Assembly (NCBI GenBank): GCA_037445245.1
Contig: JBBIKU010000134.1
Coordinates: 1-6,778 of the forward strand
Reading direction: 5' to 3'
Source of the DNA: JBBIKU01 sp037445245
Lineage (GTDB): Bacteria > Chloroflexota > Anaerolineae > Anaerolineales > Anaerolineaceae
DNA length: 6,778 bases
Part shown: positions 1 to 5,416 of the stretch, one piece after another
How positions within the stretch are numbered: the first letter of the stretch is position 1
Layout: each line of letters starts with the position of its first letter
Translations under genes and position numbers: made by a program
The notes under the pieces: generated by a model
What the model saw: only the letters and a program-made list of their open reading frames with translations
The model's database searches: none
What the model was told of the DNA's origin: nothing

Positions 1-1329
1 AAACGCCGCAAAACCTATTACCTGCTGTCGCTCGGCTGCGCCAAGAACACCGTCGATGCTGATTCGATGGCTTACCTGTTAGAAGGCAGCGGTTACTACC
101 CCGTTCAAAAACCAGCGCGCGCAGACGTGTTGATCGTAAACACCTGCGGTTTTATTCAACCAGCTGTCGAGGAATCGCTCGAAGCCCTCGAAAACCTGGC
201 GCGCCGCAAACAACCCCACCAGTACCTGATCGCCAGTGGCTGCCTGCCCCAACGTTATCGCCAGGTGATCTTGGAACGGGTTTCCAACATCGATGGCATT
301 CTGAGGACTCAACATTGGACCAGCATTGTCGACCTGGTCGAAGGACTGCGCAAGGGAAACCCACCGTCGCCGTTGTACGATCTTCCCGAAGCTCCGGCGG
401 ACATCTGGCGCGCCGGGATTCCGCGTAGCGCGCTTCAGGGTGGCAGCGCCTACCTTAAAATCGCCGATGGCTGTCGGCGACCGTGCGCCTTCTGCGCCAT
501 CCCCGTCATCAAAGGCACCGCCCGCAGCCGCCCACTGGCTGACATTGTGGCAGAAGGGCGCGCCCTGCAGAATCAAAATATCCGCGAACTGGTGCTGATC
601 GGACAGGATACCACCGATTACGGGCACGACCTGGGAATGAAAGATGGCTTGGCAACGCTTTTGGAAGCGCTGACGCATGCCGCGCCGGAGATTGCCTGGC
701 TGCGCATCCTCTACGCCTATCCCGGCTGCGTCACCGACCGGCTGATCGAGGTGATGGCAAATCACGCCCAGATCCTGCCCTACCTGGATATACCTTTGCA
801 GCATGCCCATCCCGCTGTGCTGCGCAGCATGAAACGCCCCACCAATATGGATTGGGTGCACCAAACCTTACAGAAAATGCGTTCTGCCATGCCCAATCTG
901 GCACTGCGCAGCACCTTCATCGTCGGCTACCCTGGCGAGAACGAAGCCGAATTCCAAACCCTGTTGGATTTTATCGGCGAGATACAATTTGATCGGGTGG
1001 GGGTTTTTCCATACTTTGCGGAAGCCGGCACCGCCAGCGAACGACTGGGAGACCCGCTTCCTCCCGCAGTAAAAGCCGAACGCGTGCAGCGCATTATGCA
1101 GGTACAACAGGCGATCTCCCTGAAACGCAACCAGGAATTTATCGGGAAGACGCTGGACGTCCTGATCGAAGGTTGTGAACAGGGCATTTCGGTCGGCAGA
1201 TCTTACCGCGACGCTCCCGAAATCGACGGGCTGGTGTTTGTTGAAGGCAAAGCGCCGGTGGGAGGAATCGTCCCGGTTACCATCACAGGGGTAATGACCT
1301 ACGATCTAGCCGGGAAGCTAGCCGCTTGA
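1..1329 (+). CDS. rimO: Ribosomal protein S12 methylthiotransferase RimO (5' end cut by window edge)
   Basis: Radical SAM methylthiotransferase that adds a methylthio group to a conserved aspartate of ribosomal protein S12, using two iron-sulfur clusters. The frame is open from base 1, and the 442 visible residues include the family N-terminus SLGCAKNTVD, so the ATG at 67 is internal. Probably only a few codons lie outside the window. Cluster-one cysteines of the UPF0004 domain are C13 (GCAKN), C49 (NTCGF) and C81 (SGC). The radical SAM motif CRRPCAFC gives C158, C162 and C165. PYLDIPLQHAHPAVLRSMKR lies in the radical SAM core, and a C-terminal TRAM domain (about 375-440) carries the DAPEIDG motif. 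The QHA and APEIDG signatures favour RimO over MiaB, the tRNA-modifying relative. The 3' end overlaps the convergent small membrane gene by 12 bases, and no terminator is visible after the stop. Family call near certain; S12 as substrate is inferred from the family. Confidence 0.95.
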   Translation, partial: KRRKTYYLLSLGCAKNTVDADSMAYLLEGSGYYPVQKPARADVLIVNTCGFIQPAVEESLEALENLARRKQPHQYLIASGCLPQRYRQVILERVSNIDGILRTQHWTSIVDLVEGLRKGNPPSPLYDLPEAPADIWRAGIPRSALQGGSAYLKIADGCRRPCAFCAIPVIKGTARSRPLADIVAEGRALQNQNIRELVLIGQDTTDYGHDLGMKDGLATLLEALTHAAPEIAWLRILYAYPGCVTDRLIEVMANHAQILPYLDIPLQHAHPAVLRSMKRPTNMDWVHQTLQKMRSAMPNLALRSTFIVGYPGENEAEFQTLLDFIGEIQFDRVGVFPYFAEAGTASERLGDPLPPAVKAERVQRIMQVQQAISLKRNQEFIGKTLDVLIEGCEQGISVGRSYRDAPEIDGLVFVEGKAPVGGIVPVTITGVMTYDLAGKLAA

Positions 1330-1761
1330 GTTATCATCCAATTTCAGGGATGCGTCGTTTGCCCGCAGCAACCTCACCAAGCCGAGCGCCAGCCCCAGCA
1401 TCGCCGGCGTCCCCAACGCCATCCCAATTGCCGCCGTTTCATATATCCCCAACCAGATGATGATCAACAGCAAGACCAGGCTGAAGTAGCCCAAGGCGAA
1501 GCGCCGCTCCCAAAACAGTTGCGGCACGGTTTTGGGCTGCAATGCGTAAATTATCACCACCGCAACCGCCAGACCCCAGCTTGCCAGCCGCAAGTCACCT
1601 TTCCAGGGCAGTCCCAGCGAAGCAGGCAGAAACAGCAGCACTCCAAACAGCACCGGCGACCACGGGTGGCGGCGGGTGGCATGGAGTAGGCTACCCCATA
1701 CCCCTGCAAAGCCAAGATAGATGGCGAGGATCACAAAGACGGTCAGTGTTTTCTCTTCCAT
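1318..1761 (-). CDS. Small five-helix integral membrane protein, function unknown
   Basis: Predicted 147-residue protein that I do not recognise. It is strongly hydrophobic, with about five membrane segments (roughly 5-26, 35-52, 58-74, 88-107 and 109-131), basic loops such as HATRRHP and WERRF, and a short polar tail with LKLDDNSSG at the end. The frame stays open up to 1977, but a start there would overlap the TPR gene by 121 bases and run through a terminator hairpin. The ATG at 1761 begins exactly where the hydrophobic protein begins. An AGGTG Shine-Dalgarno lies 8 bases upstream, inside the 3' arm of that hairpin. No convincing promoter of its own is visible, so expression may depend on readthrough from the TPR gene. 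The stop codon lies inside the end of rimO on the opposite strand. That it is a real gene is likely from its composition; any role would be guesswork. Confidence 0.75.
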   Translation of the reverse strand: MEEKTLTVFVILAIYLGFAGVWGSLLHATRRHPWSPVLFGVLLFLPASLGLPWKGDLRLASWGLAVAVVIIYALQPKTVPQLFWERRFALGYFSLVLLLIIIWLGIYETAAIGMALGTPAMLGLALGLVRLLRANDASLKLDDNSSG

Positions 1762-1796
1762 AAAAAACACACCTTGTTGACTATCAACAAGGTGTG
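1762..1796 (-). terminator. Strong intrinsic terminator after the TPR gene, abutting the next start codon
   Basis: On the minus strand a perfect 13-base stem, CACACCTTGTTGA, pairs with TCAACAAGGTGTG across a TAG loop (stem arms 1784-1796 and 1768-1780). Six T residues follow (1767-1762). This is a textbook Rho-independent terminator for the TPR gene, which stops about 60 bases upstream. Unusually, the T-run is followed immediately by the ATG of the small membrane gene. On the opposite strand the stem is not followed by a T-run, so it is not expected to terminate rimO transcripts. Confidence 0.88.
1770..1774 (-). promoter_or_regulatory. Shine-Dalgarno of the small membrane gene, buried in the terminator stem
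   Basis: AGGTG, complementary to part of the 16S anti-Shine-Dalgarno, sits 8 bases before the ATG at 1761. That is a normal spacing. All five bases are within the 3' arm of the 13-base hairpin stem, so in a readthrough transcript the site would be paired and hidden unless the stem is opened. That it is used as a ribosome site is inferred. Confidence 0.5.
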
Positions 1797-1856
1797 CAAG
1801 GAATGTGCCTGATTCATTCCGCCATGGCTTGAATCGCGCTCCAGATTGGCTGTGCG

Positions 1857-2945
1857 CTAGGGTACGGGCGATGATTCTGGCTGCGGTGTTTCGGTTTCGG
1901 GTGTGGTCACCGGCGTAACTACCTCGGTGGGAACCGTCGGCGTGGCCGGTGGGGGGGTAGCAGTTGGCGGGGCGCACAACAATTGCACCGCCGTGGCAGT
2001 CGGCGCCAGTTGGTCGTCGCCTCCTATTGCCAGCGCAGTATTATAGTAATCGCGGGCGGCGCAGTAGTCGCCCATTTGAACCAATTGATCGCCATAGCGA
2101 ATGGATGCAATTCGATAACGTTCCGCCGCCGTCCATCCCGAGCCGTCCCGCAGATTGGGTATGGTAGGATAGATCTGGCTGAAATATTCAAGCACCTTGA
2201 GCCAGTTGATCTCCCAGAAGCTGGCACCGGTCAGATACAGGCGCGCCCAAGTTCGAATTCCATCTGCGTCGCGGTCAATGGGAGCAAACTTTTCTGCCAG
2301 CGCCAGAGCGTAGATACCGCCCTCTAGATTGCCCTGAGCAGAGATCTGCTCCATGCCCTGGAAGCGCAGGCAGATATAATACAACCCATCAACCTCGAGG
2401 GCGCGGTAGGCAATGTCTTTTTGGCGGATTAAATCCAGGGTGGCGATGGCGTTGCTCCACTCCCGGTTGCGCATTAAAAGGTGTGCATGATTGAACAATT
2501 CTTCAGCGCCCCGCAGGTCAGGGGTGGGTGTAAATTCGGGTGTGGGTGTAACCACCGCCGTCGGCGGTGAGACCATCGCCAGCTCCAGCAGCACTTCAGC
2601 CAGCTTTTCGGTTGCGCCGGGAAAGCCCGGATCGGTTTCGATCACAAACTCAAGCCGTTGCTGGGCAGTGCGGTAGCGTCCGGCTTCAATATCCTCAACT
2701 GCCAGTTGGAACTGGGTGGTTGCCTCTAGCTTTGCCTGATCTCGTTCTTGCTGAACCCGACTCTGTAAGGCTGAAAAATAACCTGCCACGGCGCCTGTGG
2801 CGATGGCGACCAGCACAAACAACACACCTCCTGCAATCCACAACCAGCGTTTACGCTTGCCGATCCGTTTATTCGTCTCGGTCTCCGGTTTTTGCGGTGG
2901 CTGGACCTTGGTGGGAAGTGTATCGTCTACATTTGGATTAATCAT
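1857..2945 (-). CDS. Membrane-anchored TPR-like protein with Pro/Thr-rich linker and tail
   Basis: A 362-residue protein with a short polar N-terminus ending in a basic cluster (KRIGKRKR, about 26-33), one membrane helix (34-57) and a long C-terminal part. The positive charge before the helix predicts N-in topology with the bulk outside. Helical repeats resembling TPRs are visible at about 75-110 (AVEDIEAGRYRTAQQRLEFV), 145-178 and 278-310 (YGDQLVQMGDYCAARDYYNT). A Pro/Thr linker (126-143, TPTPEFTPTP) separates the first block from the rest, and a 38-residue Pro/Thr tail (325-362) ends the protein. Such linkers are common in surface proteins of Anaerolineae. The likely role is protein-protein contact or scaffolding at the cell surface; no enzymatic motif is seen. 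It follows the MurJ-family gene by 27 bases, has its own -10 box and no Shine-Dalgarno, and ends before a strong terminator. Gene certain, function unknown. Confidence 0.9.
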   Translation of the reverse strand: MINPNVDDTLPTKVQPPQKPETETNKRIGKRKRWLWIAGGVLFVLVAIATGAVAGYFSALQSRVQQERDQAKLEATTQFQLAVEDIEAGRYRTAQQRLEFVIETDPGFPGATEKLAEVLLELAMVSPPTAVVTPTPEFTPTPDLRGAEELFNHAHLLMRNREWSNAIATLDLIRQKDIAYRALEVDGLYYICLRFQGMEQISAQGNLEGGIYALALAEKFAPIDRDADGIRTWARLYLTGASFWEINWLKVLEYFSQIYPTIPNLRDGSGWTAAERYRIASIRYGDQLVQMGDYCAARDYYNTALAIGGDDQLAPTATAVQLLCAPPTATPPPATPTVPTEVVTPVTTPETETPQPESSPVP

Positions 2946-2951
2946 TGCGCA

Positions 2952-2978
2952 ATTATACCGTACTTTCTTTTTTCACAA
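2952..2978 (-). promoter_or_regulatory. Promoter of the TPR gene, predicted leaderless
   Basis: A perfect -10 hexamer TATAAT occupies 2957-2952 on the minus strand. The A of the TPR gene's ATG (2945) is the seventh base after it, the usual place for transcription to begin, so the mRNA should start at or next to the start codon. No Shine-Dalgarno is present, which fits. The best -35 match is TTGTGA (2978-2973), four of six bases with a short 15-base spacer, and it overlaps the stop codon of the MurJ-family gene. Confidence 0.6.
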
Positions 2979-4502
2979 TCTGACCAGGACGCGAATCTCG
3001 CTCCACACGAAAGGCAGCATCGCCAGACCGCCTGCCACCATCCCCGCCATGTCCCCCAACACGGGCGGCTGGGTGACGAGCGCAAGCTGCGCTGCAAAGG
3101 TGACCGCGCCGGCGGCAACGGCGCCCATCAATGCTCGCCGCAACGTCGTTCCCGTGTGAATGGAAACCTCCGGTCGTCTAAACAGCAAGAAGAACAGCAC
3201 CAGCGCCTGCAGTGTAAAGGCGATTGAATCGGTCAGGCTGATTCCGGGGGCACCCAATATACGAAAAAGCTGGCCACCCAGCAGGATGTAGACCCCCACA
3301 TTCAATCCCGCCGCCAGCAGCGGTTTGCGAGCGTCCTGCTGGGCGTAGAAAGAACGCGCCGAAACTTCCAAGATACAATGCCCCAAAAGACCCACCATGA
3401 AACCACGCGTCACCCACAGCAACAGGTCAGTGCCGGCGTCGTCAAAGCCAAAAGCGAAGACCAACAGCGGTCGCAACCCCGCTGCAAGCACCGCTGCCAC
3501 CGGCAAAGTGAGGGCAATAAAAACTCGTATAGCGCGCTCGACCGTCTGGTTGAACGCCTGCCAGTCTTGGCGGGAAAAGTGTTCCGAAAGCGTCGGCAGG
3601 ATTGCCGTGCCGATGGTGGTGCCGATCAACGTTTGCGGAACCTGCTGGATCATCCAGCCGTAAGTCAAGGCAGTCACAGCGCCTTCCGCCAACCGCGATG
3701 CCAAATTGTCACGCACCAAAAAGATAAGCTGGACAAACAACACCGTCAGCAGCCTGGGTCCGAGCAACGCCAGTACCCGCCGCACATCGGGTGTGTGGAT
3801 TCCCAGCCGAGGCAGCCACCGAAAACGAAAACGGATTAAGCCGGGAATCTGGATGCCGAGATGGAACATTGCACCCAGAATTACGCCATAGACCAGTCCA
3901 TAAACGCCCAGCCCGAACGCCGGCAGGGTAAATCCGGCAAGGGTATACCCCTCTTGCGGCGCCAGCACGAGCGCACCAAAAATCTGCCCGATGGTGTAAA
4001 TGGAAGGTGCCATCGCCGGCAAGAGAAAATGCTGGTTTGCCTGCAACCCTGCCATCACCAATCCGCTGATAGAAAAGATCAGGGTCGCGATCAGGTTCAG
4101 CCGCATCAAATCGACCACCAGTGCCTGCTGTTCGAAACCAAAACCGGGGGCGACACCGAGTTCCCAGCGCACCAGCGGGGCGGCAAAAGCAGCCAGGATG
4201 ATCGCCATAGCAAAAGTTACCAGGAAAGCCAGGTTGGCAATGCGAGAGAACAATTCCCACGCGATCTGGCGCCCCTGCTGCGTTAAAACATCCGAGAGGA
4301 CTGGGATGAAGGCGATTGCCAGCGCTCCGCCGGAGATCAGAGCGAACAACAGATCGGGCAGGTTATTGGCTACATTGAAGGCATCCAGTTCAGCCGAAAG
4401 CCCAAACTGGCGCGCAATGATCACCTGTCTCGCTACAGATAGGATTTTATCTAAGGAAAAGAAAACAACCAGTAAGAGCGAGATGCGGGTCAGGCGACTC
4501 AT
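2973..4502 (-). CDS. murJ: MurJ/MviN-family lipid-linked precursor flippase
   Basis: A 509-residue polytopic protein with about 14 membrane segments, the length and topology of MurJ (MOP/MATE-like superfamily), which flips lipid II across the membrane for peptidoglycan synthesis. Family hallmarks are ARQVIIARQFG (24-34), ELDAFNVANNLPDLL (38-52), the segment IGTAILPTLSEHFSRQD (297-313) and SFYAQQDARKP (384-394). Compared from memory with E. coli MurJ, R24 and D39 are kept (R25, D40) and R18 becomes K19. R270 and E273, which line the central cavity, align with M284 and Q287. The substrate could therefore be lipid II with an altered site or another polyprenyl-linked molecule. The ATG is 15 bases after the ZIP stop, with a weak AAGG 13 bases upstream that overlaps that stop, so the two are probably co-transcribed. 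Family call secure; lipid II as substrate is inferred. Confidence 0.9.
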   Translation of the reverse strand: MSRLTRISLLLVVFFSLDKILSVARQVIIARQFGLSAELDAFNVANNLPDLLFALISGGALAIAFIPVLSDVLTQQGRQIAWELFSRIANLAFLVTFAMAIILAAFAAPLVRWELGVAPGFGFEQQALVVDLMRLNLIATLIFSISGLVMAGLQANQHFLLPAMAPSIYTIGQIFGALVLAPQEGYTLAGFTLPAFGLGVYGLVYGVILGAMFHLGIQIPGLIRFRFRWLPRLGIHTPDVRRVLALLGPRLLTVLFVQLIFLVRDNLASRLAEGAVTALTYGWMIQQVPQTLIGTTIGTAILPTLSEHFSRQDWQAFNQTVERAIRVFIALTLPVAAVLAAGLRPLLVFAFGFDDAGTDLLLWVTRGFMVGLLGHCILEVSARSFYAQQDARKPLLAAGLNVGVYILLGGQLFRILGAPGISLTDSIAFTLQALVLFFLLFRRPEVSIHTGTTLRRALMGAVAAGAVTFAAQLALVTQPPVLGDMAGMVAGGLAMLPFVWSEIRVLVRL

Positions 4503-4517
4503 AGAATAGTAGCGACC

Positions 4518-5330
4518 TTATCCAAGCGCGACATCCAGGATCATCATGAGCGTAAACCCGCCTAAAGTACCCCAGGTTGTGAAATCCGTGTGCCCGCCCT
4601 CCTGCGACTCTGGTATCAATTCTTCCACCACCACATAGATCATGGCGCCAGCGGCAAATGCGAGGGCATAGGGTAATAGTGGGCGCATCAAAATAACTGC
4701 GGCTGCTCCAAGTACCCCGGCAAGCGGTTCCACCGCACCGGATAACTGCCCCCAAAAGAAGCTCTTCCAGCGGGAAAAACCTTCGCGACGCAGCGGCGCA
4801 GAAACCGCCAAACCTTCAGGAAAATTCTGGATGCCGATGCCGATCGCCAGCGCCACGGCTCCCGTCAGGGTGGCTTCTGGAATTCCCGCCGCTGCGGCGC
4901 CAAACGCCACGCCGACCGCCAAACCTTCAGGAAAATTGTGCAAAGTGATGGCAAGTACCAGCAAGACGCTGCGATGCCAAGGAGTCTTGATGCCCTCCGA
5001 CTCCTCGAGCGGCAGGTTCAAGTGTAGATGGGGCAGGATTTTATCCACCAGCCACAAAAAACCGCCACCCAGCAGAAAGCCGATCGCGGCGGGTAGCCAG
5101 CCTTTGCCTCCGGCGCTTTCAGTCATCTCGATCGCCGGCGCCAGCAGCGACCAGAAACTGGCAGCGATCATAACCCCGCTGGCAAATCCCAGCAGCGAAT
5201 TCATCAGCTTGCGGTTGATCGTGCGGGTCAAGAAAACTCCCGCCGCTCCCAGCGCCGTCAAACCCCAGGTGAAACAGGTTGCCAGCAGCGCCTGCACGAT
5301 TGGACTGAGAGACATAAACTGTTGTGCCAT
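4518..5330 (-). CDS. ZIP family divalent metal transporter (GufA-like)
   Basis: A 270-residue protein with eight predicted membrane helices (about 11-34, 44-64, 80-97, 119-143, 155-180, 192-214, 219-238 and 250-269), moving Zn2+ or related divalent metals into the cytoplasm. The two metal motifs are HNFPEGLAVGVAFG in helix 4 (H131, N132, E135) and QNFPEGLAVSAPL in helix 5 (Q168, N169, E172). Helix 2 has GVMIAAS with M54, and helix 6 has SGAVEP with E201. Gln rather than His at the helix 5 position, together with the GVMxAAS and SGxxEP motifs, points to the GufA/BbZIP subfamily rather than ZupT. The helix 3-4 loop is short with only an HLH, unlike the His-rich loop of many ZIPs. An AAGGAGG lies 13 bases before the ATG, longer than usual, but no nearer in-frame start exists. 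It is probably the first gene of a unit with the MurJ-family gene. Metal specificity cannot be read from the sequence. Confidence 0.93.
   Translation of the reverse strand: MAQQFMSLSPIVQALLATCFTWGLTALGAAGVFLTRTINRKLMNSLLGFASGVMIAASFWSLLAPAIEMTESAGGKGWLPAAIGFLLGGGFLWLVDKILPHLHLNLPLEESEGIKTPWHRSVLLVLAITLHNFPEGLAVGVAFGAAAAGIPEATLTGAVALAIGIGIQNFPEGLAVSAPLRREGFSRWKSFFWGQLSGAVEPLAGVLGAAAVILMRPLLPYALAFAAGAMIYVVVEELIPESQEGGHTDFTTWGTLGGFTLMMILDVALG
4804..4826 (-). repeat. Copy 1 of an exact 23-base direct repeat inside the ZIP gene (helix 5 motif)
   Basis: This stretch encodes N169 to V176 (NFPEGLAV) and is identical base for base to 4915-4937. The match stops exactly at both ends (4803 and 4827 differ from the other copy). 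The protein motif is expected twice in a ZIP transporter, but identical codon choice at every position is not required. Confidence 0.9.
4915..4937 (-). repeat. Copy 2 of the exact 23-base direct repeat inside the ZIP gene (helix 4 motif)
   Basis: Encodes N132 to V139 (NFPEGLAV) and is identical to 4804-4826, offset by 111 bases, which is 37 codons. Its codons (for example TTT, CCT, GGT and TTG) are AT-richer than the surrounding GC-rich gene in both copies. Confidence 0.9.
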
Positions 5331-5343
5331 AGCGATTCGATAG

Positions 5344-5350
5344 CCTCCTT
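5344..5350 (-). promoter_or_regulatory. Shine-Dalgarno AAGGAGG of the ZIP gene with long spacing
   Basis: A full-strength AAGGAGG lies 13 bases upstream of the ATG at 5330. None of the four in-frame codons nearest the ATG on its upstream side (TAT, CGA, ATC, GCT) is a start, so the ATG stands despite the wide spacing. Confidence 0.6.
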
Positions 5351-5365
5351 GTTCAATTGGTACAA

Positions 5366-5394
5366 ACTATAGCGCATCCCCAATATTTTCGCTA
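5366..5394 (-). promoter_or_regulatory. Probable promoter of the ZIP-MurJ unit
   Basis: The minus strand has TATAGT (5371-5366, five of six bases of the -10 consensus). It would place the transcription start near 5359 and leave a leader of about 29 bases containing the Shine-Dalgarno. At a 17-base spacer the -35 position holds TAGCGA (5394-5389), only three of six, so the promoter is weak or activator-dependent. It is supported by lying just after the terminator of the ABC unit. Confidence 0.4.
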
Positions 5395-5398
5395 AAAT
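5385..5398 (-). other. AT-rich dyad over the -35 region of the ZIP promoter, operator candidate
   Basis: ATTTTAGCGAAAAT on the minus strand has perfect five-base arms around AGCG, and the flanking CAA/TTG triplets nearly continue the symmetry. It covers the -35 position of the ZIP promoter, a usual place for a repressor such as a Fur/Zur or DtxR/MntR-type metalloregulator. It does not match a consensus I know, and part of it also serves as the T-rich tail of the preceding terminator. Confidence 0.25.
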
Positions 5399-5416
5399 TG
5401 CCCGCATCATACGGGC
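5394..5416 (-). terminator. Modest intrinsic terminator after the metal permease gene
   Basis: On the minus strand GCCCG and CGGGC (5416-5412 and 5404-5400) form a five-base GC stem. It can extend by a U-G and an A-U pair to leave a three-base UGA loop, which is the permease stop codon. AATTTT follows. The stem is short and the T-run interrupted, so termination may be partial, but the location between two units is right. Confidence 0.5.

Noticed and set aside
79..864. Long antisense open frame opposite rimO
   Set aside because: Shadow of a GC-rich gene: composition is rich in Gly, Ala, Arg, Gln and His, with no recognisable motif, and rimO is certain.
1305..1320. Inverted repeat CTAGC...GCTAG near the rimO end as a terminator
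   Set aside because: Only five base pairs, inside the coding region and without a T-run on either strand.
67..1329. rimO starting at the ATG at 67
   Set aside because: The frame is open to base 1 and the preceding codons encode SLGCAKNTVDADS, the first iron-sulfur cysteine motif, so the real start is upstream of the window.
1318..1977. Longer 219-residue version of the small membrane protein
   Set aside because: It would overlap the TPR gene by 121 bases and translate through the terminator hairpin; the extra 72 residues look like out-of-frame product and the hydrophobic protein begins at 1761.
2553..2569. Seven-base GC hairpin CACCGCC-GTC-GGCGGTG within the TPR gene
   Set aside because: No T-run follows and it lies in mid-gene at the Pro/Thr linker, where GC-rich codons readily form palindromes.
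3378..4509. Several plus-strand open frames opposite the MurJ-family gene
   Set aside because: Arg, Gln, Lys and Ser-rich translations without motifs, mutually overlapping, and opposite a well-supported membrane protein gene.
4831..5343. Plus-strand open frame of 170 codons opposite the ZIP gene
   Set aside because: Mirror of the ZIP coding sequence with Ala, Ser and Pro-rich low-complexity translation; no ribosome site and no known family features.
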